Notes under the pieces: model-generated
Told to the model about the DNA's origin: nothing
Databases searched by the model: none
What the model saw: the letters and a program-made list of their open reading frames with translations, nothing else
Part shown: in pieces, positions 1 to 6,752 of the stretch
Layout: each line of letters begins with the position of its first letter
Numbering within the stretch: position 1 is the stretch's first letter
Made by a program: the position numbers and the translations under genes
Assembly: GCA_012735455.1 (NCBI GenBank)
Contig: JAAYHG010000129.1
Span: 1-8,702, forward strand
DNA: 8,702 bases
Direction of reading: 5' to 3'
DNA from: Bacillota bacterium
GTDB lineage: Bacteria; Bacillota; DTU030; DUMP01

Positions 1-709
1 CGGGGTTAGAGACCACAATTCCTGCCGCACCGGCTTCATAGGCAAGGAGGGCCTCATCCGGCGTCATGATCCCCTTCACCAACACCGGTAGCTTAGTTTG
101 CCGGCAGATCTCTCTTAAAGCAGCGGGGCTCAAGGGGCCAACGTACTGTCCTGCCCGACGCATGTTGATGAGCCCAGCAGCATCCACGTCCACTCCCACA
201 GCCACTGCATTTGCCTCTTCTGCCCTCCGTATCCGATCCTTAATTTCCTCAAGCGAACGAGGTTTAATAATGGGTATCCCTCTACCGCCCGCAGCCCTTA
301 TCGCCCGGAGGCCAGCCTCGTACACCACCGGCTGCGGTCCATCTCCTGTCAGCGCCAAAGTGCCCGCGTCCAAGGCGCCCTTCACCTGGGCCCAAACCAG
401 GTCCTGCTCTTCTATCCGGCCGGCAAAGTTTATCGCCGCCCCTGCCACAGCAGCACCTAACACCGGGAGCGAGAGAGACTGGCCGAAGAGCTCCACCCCA
501 AGGTCAGGTTCGCTGACCCCATGTAGTGTCCGTAGGTTAAGCCTAAGTACCCGCAGGGCCTCATGATTATTTCGCGCTCCGGTTCCTGTCCCCACTCCTC
601 CTATTCCTGGCACCTCACCGGCACAGACGCGACCGTCACAGTCTCGGCAGAGACGGCAGATGCCCTGCAGTTTCTCTGCCGCAGCCTTCTTAACCTCTTC
701 CCATTTCAT
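1..709 (-). CDS. FMN-dependent alpha-hydroxy-acid oxidizing protein (C-terminus beyond window)
   Basis: Reading the minus strand from ATG at 709 gives 236 codons with no stop before the window edge; the family is about 340 residues, so roughly the last third is missing. The family uses FMN to oxidise 2-hydroxy acids such as lactate or glycolate in a TIM barrel. Visible matches to the short clostridial branch are GVDVDAAGL (about 174-182), PVLVKGIMTPDEA (about 208-220, with the conserved FMN-contacting Lys) and AGAAGIVVSN at the edge. The N-terminus has a four-Cys cluster (C18, C21, C24, C29) before GEVPGIGGVGTG. The residue after VVSN reads Pro, where the family has the catalytic His of SNHGGR. 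ATG 709 was chosen because the Cys cluster then sits near residue 18 as I recall for relatives; GTG 730 is an alternative, and neither has a strong ribosome site. The gene lies 55 nt downstream of comEA. The substrate is unknown. Confidence 0.85.
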   Translation of the reverse strand, partial: MKWEEVKKAAAEKLQGICRLCRDCDGRVCAGEVPGIGGVGTGTGARNNHEALRVLRLNLRTLHGVSEPDLGVELFGQSLSLPVLGAAVAGAAINFAGRIEEQDLVWAQVKGALDAGTLALTGDGPQPVVYEAGLRAIRAAGGRGIPIIKPRSLEEIKDRIRRAEEANAVAVGVDVDAAGLINMRRAGQYVGPLSPAALREICRQTKLPVLVKGIMTPDEALLAYEAGAAGIVVSNP

Positions 710-764
710 ATCGTCCCGGCTAGAGGCCACCTTATCCGTTCTACCCCCGTCCGGCTACCCCCCT

Positions 765-1397
765 TCAGTGTGTCGTTATGTAGTCTTTGAGGCCCTCGAA
801 AATCTTTTCCCCTATTCCAGAGACCTTCTTGATGTCTTCTATGATTTGAAACGGTCCGTTAGCTGTCCGATAGTCTATAATACGCTGAGCCAAAGCCGGG
901 CCAATACGCGGCAGTGTTTCAAGCTCTCTTAGATCGGCAGTGTTAATGTTAACCTTGCCTCCAGAGACACCGGCTGCAGCCGAATTCAATATTCCTGCCG
1001 CCGTCATAGGTTGTACCTCACCTTGCTTAGGTACCCATACCTTACGTCCGTCTACTAACGGCTCTGCCAAGTTCAGGGCATCCAGCTCCGCCTCATCTGT
1101 GGCCCCGCCTGCGGCCTCTACAGCATCAATCACACGGCTTCCCACGGTTAAGCGGTAAACGCCGCTCCTTTGCACTGCCCCTGCCACATGCACCACCAGT
1201 TCTGCTGTTGCAGAAGGCTCAGTACCACTCTCGTTCTGAGAGGGGTCGGCTAAGGTGTCCGGCGGTAGCTCGATTACAGCACCCCGAGGCGCTGCCAGGT
1301 AGTTCCAGTAGAGGAGCGAGGCCACAACAATAGCTACTCCAGCTAAAAGAAGAAGCAGTATCTGCTGCGTACGTGTGAGACTGTTCAGCAGAATCAC
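765..1397 (-). CDS. comEA: ComEA-type competence DNA-binding protein
   Basis: This 210-residue protein has the ComEA plan. A short cytoplasmic N-terminus precedes one membrane helix (about 12-34), a linker rich in Pro, Ser and Glu follows, then an SLBB domain (about 66-124, VHVAGAVQRSGVY...GRKVWVP), and a C-terminal helix-hairpin-helix pair (about 147-210, VNINTADLRELETLPRIGPALAQRI and a second GIG hairpin). In the family it is anchored outside the cell membrane, binds double-stranded DNA without sequence preference and passes it to the ComEC channel. The start is GTG at 1397, preceded only by a weak CTAGGG; no better in-frame ATG, GTG or TTG exists before the upstream in-frame TGA near 1457. 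A strong terminator separates it from leuS, so it needs its own promoter, which I cannot identify convincingly. comEB and comEC are not next to it here; downstream is the hydroxy-acid oxidase. Confidence 0.9.
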   Translation of the reverse strand: MILLNSLTRTQQILLLLLAGVAIVVASLLYWNYLAAPRGAVIELPPDTLADPSQNESGTEPSATAELVVHVAGAVQRSGVYRLTVGSRVIDAVEAAGGATDEAELDALNLAEPLVDGRKVWVPKQGEVQPMTAAGILNSAAAGVSGGKVNINTADLRELETLPRIGPALAQRIIDYRTANGPFQIIEDIKKVSGIGEKIFEGLKDYITTH

Positions 1398-1520
1398 CCC
1401 TAGCGAAAATGTTGGCTGCCCTTCTGTACCAGCTATTGAGTTAACCTTCGTCTCCTTTCAACGTTTTCCTCCTTCGGCACGGAACGGGAGAGGCGCTTTC
1501 CTTCTCAATCTTACGGTACA

Positions 1521-1557
1521 AATTAAAAACGCCCGCGGCTGGGTTGTCGCGGGCGTT
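1521..1557 (-). terminator. Intrinsic terminator after leuS
   Basis: On the minus strand a perfect 10-bp stem (AACGCCCGCG paired with CGCGGGCGTT) encloses a 10-nt loop and runs into TTTTT then AATT. It begins only 6 nt after the leuS TAA. It should end the leuS transcript and separate it from comEA. Confidence 0.9.
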
Positions 1558-1563
1558 CTTACA

Positions 1564-4047
1564 TTATTTTGCTACGATATTAAGTAGCTTCCCGGGAACG
1601 TTGATTACCTTAACTACCTTCTTGCCCTCAATCTGGCTCTGCACCTTTTCTAACTTCAGGGCCAACCGTTCTACCTCCTCAGGCGGGCTGCCAGCAGCTA
1701 CCACTAGACGGTCACGCAGACGGCCGTTTACCTGCACAACAATCGTTATTTCCTCCTGGGCCAGAGCCTTGTCGTCCCACTGTGGCCAGCTCTGACGATG
1801 AATGCTATCCGTGTGGCCGATTTGATACCAAAGCTCTTCCGTAATGTGCGGGGCAAAGGGAGCCAAGAGCAACAGAAGTGTCTCCAAGGCCTCCCGCACC
1901 ACGCCGCGGTGCTGCCGATCGTTTTCTAGGTAGCGCTGGATCTCGTTCACCATCTCCATGATGGCAGCAATGGCGGTATTGAAATTGAAGCGTTCCTCAA
2001 TATCCTCGCTCACCTTCTTTATAGTTGCGTGGACCTTACGCCTCAGGTCACGATCGGCACGTTCTAACAGAGAATACTCATTTGCGGGACTGGAAACGAC
2101 TGTTTTGTTCCCCATTACCAATCGCCAAACCCGGTTGAGGAAACGCCAGGCACCCTCAACACCTTGGTCACTCCAATCCAAGTCCTTATCCGGTGGCGCA
2201 GCGAAGAGGATAAAGAGGCGCGCGGTATCGGCCCCGTACTTGGCGAAAATCTCTTCGGGATTCACCACATTACCTTTGGACTTGGACATTTTGGCACCGT
2301 CTTTAATTACCATGCCCTGGGTGAGCAGATTAGTAAATGGCTCCACGTTACTCACCAGGCCCGCGTCATAGAGCACCTTGGTAAAGAAGCGCGAGTAAAG
2401 TAGGTGCAGCACAGCATGTTCAATACCGCCGATATACTGGTCTACTGGCAGCCAGCTGTCTACTGCCTCCTTACTGAACGGGGCCTGGTCGTTTTTCGGA
2501 TCAGTGTAGCGGTAGTAGTACCAAGAGGAACAGATAAAGGTGTCCATGGTATCGGTCTCGCGGCGCGCAGGACCACCACACTGGGGACAGGTAGTATTGA
2601 CAAATTCCGGAATCTGTGCCAACGGCGAAACCACACCGGGGTCAAACTTAATGTTTTCCGGCAACATCACCGGCAGGTCCTCTTCCGGCACTGGAACGGT
2701 ACCGCAACTGTCGCAGTAGTCAATGGGAATAGGAGCACCCCAGTAGCGCTGCCGTGAGACCAACCAATCACGCAGACGGTATGTCACCGCCCGTTTGCCC
2801 CAACCATTCGCTTCCAGATAATCTGCGATCTTATCTTTGGCCAGTTCGCTCTCCAAACCGTTGAACGGACCCGAGTTAACCAAAACGCCGGCCGCAGGTA
2901 CAGCCTCGGTCATAAGATCTGGATCCAACACTTCGCCCACTGGCTGACCACCCACGCGGACAGGAAGGTCATACTTGCGGGCAAACTCAAAGTCGCGCTG
3001 GTCGTGGGCGGGAACTCCCTTCACTGCACCGGTGCCGTAGCCCATGAGAACGTAGTTGGCCACCCAAATTGGCACCTTTTCACCGTTGACAGGATTGATA
3101 CAGTGCACCCCAAGATCCAGACCTTCCTTCTCCTGATCGGCTTCCTCCCCTGGTCGTGCCATTTCATGCTGGCGACGGCACTTCTCCACAAATTCTCGGA
3201 CAGCGGCTTCTCGATCGCTGCCTTTAACTAACTCTAAAACCAAGGGATGCTCGGCCGCCAGTACCATAAAAGTTACACCGTAGAGAGTGTCCTGGCGGGT
3301 GGTAAAAACGGTGATGCCCCTCTCCTGTCCGGGTAGGCTAAAAGTTACCTCGGCACCAACACTCTTGCCGATCCAGTGCTCCTGCATGATTCGTACCCGT
3401 TCAGGCCAGCCACCTAGAAGTGAGAGGTCCTCCAAGAGGCGGTCAGCATAGTCTGTGATCTTGAAAAACCGCTGTTCTAGCTCCTTCTTCACCACTCCAC
3501 TGCCACAGCGCCAGCAACCACCTTCAACAACCAGTTCGTTCGCCAGGACAGTCTGGCAAGACGGGCACCAGTTTACCGGAGCCTTACGTTTGTACGCTAG
3601 CCCGCGCTTGTACATTAGAAGGAACATCCATTCTGTCCAGCGGTAGTAGTCTGGGAGGCAGGTGGCCACCTCTCGCTCCCAGTCGTAACTGGTACCAAGC
3701 TGCTTTTGCTGGGCACGCATCTTGGCAATGTTTTGTTTCGTCCATTCAGCTGGGTGGGTGCCGTGCTTAATGGCGGCATTTTCTGCAGGCATACCGAAAG
3801 CATCCCAGCCCATGGGGTGCAACACGTTAAAGCCGCGCATGGTCTTAAAGCGCGCTACCACATCACCAATAGAGTAATTGCGAATGTGTCCCATGTGCAG
3901 CGCCCCGGAGGGATAGGGGAACATCTCCAAGACATAGTAATTGGGGCGATCGCTCTTGTTTTCCACACGGTGGGACCTCCGTTCTTCCCACACCTGTTGC
4001 CACTTGGTCTCAATTTCCTTGAAGTTGTAGTGCTCCTCTCTAGCCAA
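1564..4047 (-). CDS. leuS: Leucyl-tRNA synthetase
   Basis: Class I leucine-tRNA ligase: it activates leucine with ATP and charges tRNA-Leu in the cytoplasm. Numbered from the TTG start (827 residues, normal for the bacterial form), it has the HIGH motif HMGH at about 51-54 and the KMSKS motif at about 586-590. Zn-type pairs are at 161/164 and 178/181 (CPSC, CWRC), with further CDSC and CPQC pairs near 445-490. The CP1 editing domain shows TTRQDTLYG (about 249-257) and [13 protein letters not shown] (about 344-356, including the conserved editing Asp), followed by the C-terminal anticodon-binding helices and small end domain. I chose TTG 4047 because AAGGAG lies 8 nt upstream and [17 protein letters not shown] matches family N-termini. 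ATG 4086 would add 13 residues encoded just past the leader terminator and has no good ribosome site. Expression is governed by the leucine T-box leader upstream and ends at the strong terminator downstream. Confidence 0.97.
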   Translation of the reverse strand: MAREEHYNFKEIETKWQQVWEERRSHRVENKSDRPNYYVLEMFPYPSGALHMGHIRNYSIGDVVARFKTMRGFNVLHPMGWDAFGMPAENAAIKHGTHPAEWTKQNIAKMRAQQKQLGTSYDWEREVATCLPDYYRWTEWMFLLMYKRGLAYKRKAPVNWCPSCQTVLANELVVEGGCWRCGSGVVKKELEQRFFKITDYADRLLEDLSLLGGWPERVRIMQEHWIGKSVGAEVTFSLPGQERGITVFTTRQDTLYGVTFMVLAAEHPLVLELVKGSDREAAVREFVEKCRRQHEMARPGEEADQEKEGLDLGVHCINPVNGEKVPIWVANYVLMGYGTGAVKGVPAHDQRDFEFARKYDLPVRVGGQPVGEVLDPDLMTEAVPAAGVLVNSGPFNGLESELAKDKIADYLEANGWGKRAVTYRLRDWLVSRQRYWGAPIPIDYCDSCGTVPVPEEDLPVMLPENIKFDPGVVSPLAQIPEFVNTTCPQCGGPARRETDTMDTFICSSWYYYRYTDPKNDQAPFSKEAVDSWLPVDQYIGGIEHAVLHLLYSRFFTKVLYDAGLVSNVEPFTNLLTQGMVIKDGAKMSKSKGNVVNPEEIFAKYGADTARLFILFAAPPDKDLDWSDQGVEGAWRFLNRVWRLVMGNKTVVSSPANEYSLLERADRDLRRKVHATIKKVSEDIEERFNFNTAIAAIMEMVNEIQRYLENDRQHRGVVREALETLLLLLAPFAPHITEELWYQIGHTDSIHRQSWPQWDDKALAQEEITIVVQVNGRLRDRLVVAAGSPPEEVERLALKLEKVQSQIEGKKVVKVINVPGKLLNIVAK

Positions 4048-4055
4048 GGGACCCT

Positions 4056-4061
4056 CTCCTT
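4056..4061 (-). promoter_or_regulatory. Ribosome binding site deciding the leuS TTG start
   Basis: AAGGAG on the minus strand sits 8 nt before TTG 4047. The alternative ATG at 4086 is preceded only by GAGAGG inside the leader terminator stem. This site therefore favours the 827-residue LeuS. Confidence 0.7.
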
Positions 4062-4091
4062 CCAAGCGACACTGTTCTATCAACATATGAA

Positions 4092-4128
4092 TAAAAAACC
4101 TCTCGCGCCTGGAAAACCCAGGGACGAG
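4092..4128 (-). terminator. Leader terminator of the leuS T-box
   Basis: On the minus strand CTCGTCCCTGG pairs with CCAGGCGCGAG (one C-C mismatch) around a short TTTT-containing loop. It runs through AGG into TTTTTT (4098-4093). The 5' strand contains the CGTCCCT needed for the antiterminator, so the two structures exclude each other, as expected for a transcriptional T-box. Confidence 0.9.
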
Positions 4129-4174
4129 CGGTTATGTACCATCCCGCGGTACCACCCTGCTTGGTAAAGATAAT

Positions 4175-4249
4175 TGGTGGAGCTGACGGGGATTGAACCC
4201 GTGACCTCTTCCATGCCAAGGAAGCGCGCTCCCACTGCGCCACAGCCCC
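4175..4249 (-). tRNA. tRNA-Ala, anticodon GGC, CCA encoded
   Basis: A 75-nt cloverleaf reads on the minus strand. The acceptor GGGGCTG pairs with CAGCTCC. The D stem is GCGC/GCGC with loop AGTGGGA, and the anticodon stem is CTTCC/GGAAG with loop TTGGCAT (anticodon GGC). The variable loop is AGGTC, and the T stem ACGGG/CCCGT has loop TTCAATC. A73 and CCA follow. The G3:U70 wobble, the main alanine identity element, is present. Every stem pairs, so it looks functional and would read GCC/GCU alanine codons. It has no promoter of its own that I can see; the consensus promoter inside rsfS would transcribe it together with the leuS leader. It lies between Stem I and the antiterminator of that leader, which is very unusual. 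Confidence 0.97.
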
Positions 4250-4351
4250 ACATCTTCACCCGCTTTGCACTCTTACTCCGAGGCGAGTTCGGCAAATCGC
4301 GCTACCGGTTTACACCTATCTCCGGCTCTCTTGGAACGCTGCTGTTGCTTA

Positions 4352-4765
4352 CTACTCCCCATCATCATTGGCGTTTGCAGTTGTCACATTGGTCATTATA
4401 CTTAAGTTCATGTCGCTTGTCAAGGTCTCAGGTCGAAAAACCGGCGCATCGCCCCAGAGCCGCTCCAACGCATAGAATTCCCGCGCCTCTTCGCGCATAA
4501 CGTGCACAACCACCCCGCCGTAATCGAGGAGTATCCAGGTTGCGTCAGCGTGCCCCTCGCGGTGCAGCATCGTTATGCCTTGTTTCGCCAGCACTTGCTC
4601 TACATTATCGGCAATCGCCATGAGCTGAGTCTTATTGGCAGCACTAGCAATGACAAAGTAATCGGCAATCAGAGATATGCCACCAATATTCAAGATCACA
4701 ACGTCCTTGGCCTTTTTCTCTTCTGCAGCCTGGGCAGCCAAAGCGGCTATCTCCAGTACTTCCAA
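4352..4765 (-). CDS. rsfS: Ribosome silencing factor RsfS (Iojap family)
   Basis: RsfS/Iojap proteins bind ribosomal protein uL14 and block joining of the 30S and 50S subunits in slow growth. The conserved core is clear: AKDVVILNIGGISLIADYFVIASA, the HREGHADATWILLDYGGVVVHVM segment and EAREFYALERLWGDAP. The family normally ends about there; this protein carries some 28 further residues of low-complexity tail (ending TTANANDDGE). That tail is encoded by DNA holding the leuS promoter and the 5' strand of the T-box Stem I, and the TAG stop is inside the AGUA motif. I prefer TTG 4765 because AGGAGG sits 8 nt before it; the GTG at 4771 is only 2 nt from that site. The TAG of the upstream LCP gene overlaps the ribosome site, which suggests translational coupling in the yqeK-LCP-rsfS operon. 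Confidence 0.93.
   Translation of the reverse strand: MEVLEIAALAAQAAEEKKAKDVVILNIGGISLIADYFVIASAANKTQLMAIADNVEQVLAKQGITMLHREGHADATWILLDYGGVVVHVMREEAREFYALERLWGDAPVFRPETLTSDMNLSIMTNVTTANANDDGE
4395..4423 (-). promoter_or_regulatory. Consensus sigma-A promoter for the tRNA-Ala/leuS transcript, inside rsfS
   Basis: On the minus strand TTGACA (4423-4418) is followed by exactly 17 nt and TATAAT (4400-4395), a perfect match to the housekeeping consensus. It lies within codons 117-126 of rsfS counted from the GTG frame start. Transcription should begin near 4388, giving a leader of about 340 nt to the leuS start. Confidence 0.9.
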
Positions 4766-4773
4766 ACCCACGA

Positions 4774-4779
4774 CCTCCT
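4774..4779 (-). promoter_or_regulatory. rsfS ribosome binding site overlapping the upstream stop codon
   Basis: AGGAGG on the minus strand overlaps the TAG (4780-4778) of the LCP gene. It is 8 nt from TTG 4765 but only 2 nt from GTG 4771, so it favours the TTG start. Confidence 0.7.
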
Positions 4780-6004
4780 AACCGGCCAAGTCTTGGCCCA
4801 AAATCACCCTCAGATCCACATCACTACTCTCCCCATCTGAGGCAGGCAAGATGCGCGTCACATTCAGGGCCGCGGCAACGGCCTCTACAACTTCTTCCGG
4901 TGTATTGGCGGAACTTATGATCTCACTTTGCTCGTAATCAAAACTCTCTGCGTTGCCAACGCGTACCACGGTATAGCCCATATCCGACAGCTGTCTCGCC
5001 ACCTCGGAGGCAGCGCCCGCTTCCCCGTTACCATTCAGAACCTCGATGCGCACCGCCTTGTTGGCTTCGCGGTCAATCCCGCGTAGTACCCTTGCCAACT
5101 GGTTACTGATCTCATCGGTATCAGGTACATAATAACTGATACCGCCAATGTAGCGGTCCACGCCCACCAGCGTCTCTATTGGTACCTGCCCCAGATCAAG
5201 CTTACGTGCCAAACTGGCATAGTAGACCATTTGTGTCGGACTAAGATTAGTCTTGACATTCTCACTCACTACCCGTGCCAGTTCGGGGATTTTCAGCAGA
5301 GTACCTGCCGAGAAGAATTGATCCGCCAAGGCACGGATAAACTTTTGCTGCCGTTCAATGCGACCGAGGTCACCGGTTAGCTTGTCGCGGAACCGCAGGT
5401 ACTCTTCCGCCTTATCACCAAACAGTACCTGCTCACCAGCCTTAATGTTAATGCTCAAGCCACCAGCTTTATCCACATATTTCATGTCTTGTTCCACGTT
5501 TATTTTTACTCCGCCTAAGATATCTACTACGTTTATCAGGCCTTGATAGTCTACCTTGACATAGTAGTGAATAGGAATGTTAAGCAGTTGTTCAACTGTC
5601 TTGATGGCCAGATCAGTTCCACCGTAAGCATGGGCGTGGTTTATTTTGTCTATTCCCCTGCCAGGGATGGACACGCGGCTATCTCTAGGGATAGAAATAA
5701 CTCCAGCCCAATTTTTTTCCGGGTCCAGTGTGGCCACCATTATGGTGTCGCTGCGCGCAGGGAGATTCTTCTGGGTCTCAATGACACCAGCGTCCAACCC
5801 AAGGAGAAGAACATTTATCGGCTCCTCTTTCTTTGGTTCCGGGAGCTCGCGACCGGCAGCTTGCCCTTCTGCTCCACCCAGACTGTCAAGGAAAGCATAA
5901 ATGCTCGCCCCTACCGCCAAAGCTGTGAGGAGTAGAGCACATGAGGAGAAAAGCGCAAACTTCCGCCAATTAATCCTACGTACGACACGCTTTCTTGGTG
6001 TCAT
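4778..6004 (-). CDS. LytR-CpsA-Psr (LCP) family protein with LytR_C domain
   Basis: LCP proteins are membrane-anchored enzymes facing the wall that transfer polyprenyl-pyrophosphate-linked glycopolymers, such as teichoic acids or capsule, to peptidoglycan. This 408-residue protein has a basic N-terminus, one membrane helix (about 15-37) and an LCP domain (about 63-233). The domain shows NVLLLGLDAG, RSDTIMV, ISIPRDSRV, the GIDKINHAHAYGG loop and RFRDKLTGDLGRIERQQ, which include the Arg and Asp residues used for pyrophosphate and metal binding. A C-terminal LytR_C domain (about 317-403) begins VRIEVLNGNGEAGAA. ATG 6004 overlaps the yqeK stop by 4 nt (ATGA), and GAGAGGGG lies upstream, so the two genes are coupled. 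The specific glycopolymer cannot be told from the sequence; names such as lytR or tagU would be guesses. Confidence 0.93.
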   Translation of the reverse strand: MTPRKRVVRRINWRKFALFSSCALLLTALAVGASIYAFLDSLGGAEGQAAGRELPEPKKEEPINVLLLGLDAGVIETQKNLPARSDTIMVATLDPEKNWAGVISIPRDSRVSIPGRGIDKINHAHAYGGTDLAIKTVEQLLNIPIHYYVKVDYQGLINVVDILGGVKINVEQDMKYVDKAGGLSINIKAGEQVLFGDKAEEYLRFRDKLTGDLGRIERQQKFIRALADQFFSAGTLLKIPELARVVSENVKTNLSPTQMVYYASLARKLDLGQVPIETLVGVDRYIGGISYYVPDTDEISNQLARVLRGIDREANKAVRIEVLNGNGEAGAASEVARQLSDMGYTVVRVGNAESFDYEQSEIISSANTPEEVVEAVAAALNVTRILPASDGESSDVDLRVILGQDLAG

Positions 6005-6597
6005 TCTTTTCCCCTCTCCCGTTTTGCAAAGACTTCTTGCAGTAGGCGGTTGCGTGCCCGAACCGTCTGTGGATGGAGTACCAATCCCTGCTCTAACACA
6101 TGACGCATGGTACCTTCCATGGCAGTAAGAACAGCCTGGTTTAGGTCTCTATAGGCTAGGGCCCGTACCTTCTCCACACCCGGAAAAATCCGGCCTGGTT
6201 CAATGTAGTCCGCCAGATAGATAATTCGTTCCAGAATACTCATGTTTTCCCCGCCCTGGGTGTGCAGGCGAATAGCACTCAATATAGCTTGGTCGGTAAC
6301 ACCATACACCTTCCAAGCCAACACCGCTCCTACAGGAGCGTGGAGTAGGTCGGGGTATACTCTTTCACTATCATCACTTAATATACCAAAGGCCAACGCC
6401 CATTGCAACAACTTGTCTTGGTCCAGCCCCTTGGCACAGTCGTGTAGTAGTCCAGCCACACGGGCCTGCTCGGCACTGGCTCCCCAACGCAAGGCCAGGT
6501 GCACACCTGTTTCGGCAACACCGTAAGAATGCCTCAGCCTTTGCGGGGTTAAAGCAGCCGCCAGGCGAGCTTCCATGTCACGCCAGGCTAACATCAC
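6001..6597 (-). CDS. yqeK: YqeK, HD-domain Ap4A hydrolase
   Basis: YqeK-family HD proteins hydrolyse diadenosine tetraphosphate symmetrically to two ADP, using a di-iron centre. All expected metal ligands are visible in the 198 residues: H23 (RHSYGV), H52-D53 (LLHDCAK), H86 (LLHAPVGA), H112 (RLHTQGG) and D130 (YLADYIEPGR). Length and order match the family, which commonly follows nadD in Firmicutes. GTG 6597 and ATG 6594 are adjacent starts; GGTGG lies 7 nt before the GTG, so the choice is not certain. Upstream is a weak candidate promoter (GTGACG, 16 nt, TAATAT, about 6623-6650) that could begin the yqeK-LCP-rsfS operon. The stop overlaps the next start by 4 nt. Confidence 0.92.
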   Translation of the reverse strand: MMLAWRDMEARLAAALTPQRLRHSYGVAETGVHLALRWGASAEQARVAGLLHDCAKGLDQDKLLQWALAFGILSDDSERVYPDLLHAPVGAVLAWKVYGVTDQAILSAIRLHTQGGENMSILERIIYLADYIEPGRIFPGVEKVRALAYRDLNQAVLTAMEGTMRHVLEQGLVLHPQTVRARNRLLQEVFAKRERGKE

Positions 6598-6681
6598 CTA
6601 ATCGCCACCCGCGTCCCTTTTTATATTATTCGCCAGTCAATAACCGTCACGGTCCTTCACCAGCGTAAAGATAAACAAATC

Positions 6682-6712
6682 GGCCTTCGTAAGCATACGC
6701 GCCACGAAGGCC
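6682..6712 (-). terminator. Probable terminator hairpin after the RRM gene
   Basis: A perfect 9-bp inverted repeat (GGCCTTCGT and ACGAAGGCC) with a 13-nt loop lies 40 nt after the RRM stop. On the minus strand it is followed by GATTTGTTTATCTTT, a T-rich but interrupted tail. It may be a weak terminator or a 3'-end stabilising hairpin. Confidence 0.55.
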
Positions 6713-6752
6713 CCACTTGGCTGGTCTGATCTGTTGCCCCTAGCAGAGTCTA

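Larger units (their letters stand above)
4092..4388 (-). promoter_or_regulatory. Leucine T-box riboswitch leader of leuS with an embedded tRNA gene
   Basis: T-box leaders sense the ratio of uncharged to charged tRNA: Stem I reads the anticodon and elbow, and the free CCA end stabilises an antiterminator. From an inferred start near 4388, the minus strand shows GGGG (4360-4357) pairing with CCTC (4283-4280) and AGTA (4356-4353). AGAGAG-CCGG with a GGTG-containing distal loop closes on CCGG (about 4328-4303), and GCAA pairs with TTGC above the specifier loop. GAA-CTC-G places specifier CTC (leucine) at 4287-4285. The T-box sequence AGGGTGGTACCGCG is at 4158-4145; its TGGT (4154-4151) suits an A73 tRNA such as tRNA-Leu. 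AGGG pairs with CCCT (4123-4120) and GCGGG with CTCGT (4128-4124). The terminator follows. No normal Stem II or III linker is present: a tRNA-Ala gene fills that place, ending 16 nt before the T-box. The identity as a leuS T-box is firm; function with the insert is untested. Confidence 0.92.

Noticed and set aside
66..566. Plus-strand ORF of 166 codons
   Set aside because: Low-complexity Ser/Ala/Pro/Arg-rich shadow of the FMN oxidase gene, with no domain or ribosome site.
3706..4167. Plus-strand ORF of 153 codons opposite the leuS 5' end
   Set aside because: Antisense to a strongly conserved synthetase N-terminus and the T-box; no recognisable motifs.
4175..4249. The idea that the tRNA is a decayed pseudogene or a mere structural mimic
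   Set aside because: All stems pair, the CCA is encoded, the anticodon loop is normal and G3:U70 is kept, so it looks like a functional tRNA-Ala.
4040..4295. Two minus-strand ORFs (67 and 71 codons) across the leuS leader
   Set aside because: They translate the tRNA, T-box and terminator; the RNA structures explain this DNA fully.
4250..4351. The idea that the leuS T-box is a truncated relic without Stem I
   Set aside because: AGAGAG, the GGTG distal loop, GAA-CTC-G and AGTA are all present upstream of the tRNA, so Stem I is complete but displaced by the tRNA.
4174..4500. Plus-strand ORF of 108 codons beginning MVELTGIEPVTSSMPRKRAPTAPQ
   Set aside because: This is the well-known false translation of a tRNA gene read on the opposite strand; it crosses the tRNA, Stem I and the rsfS end.
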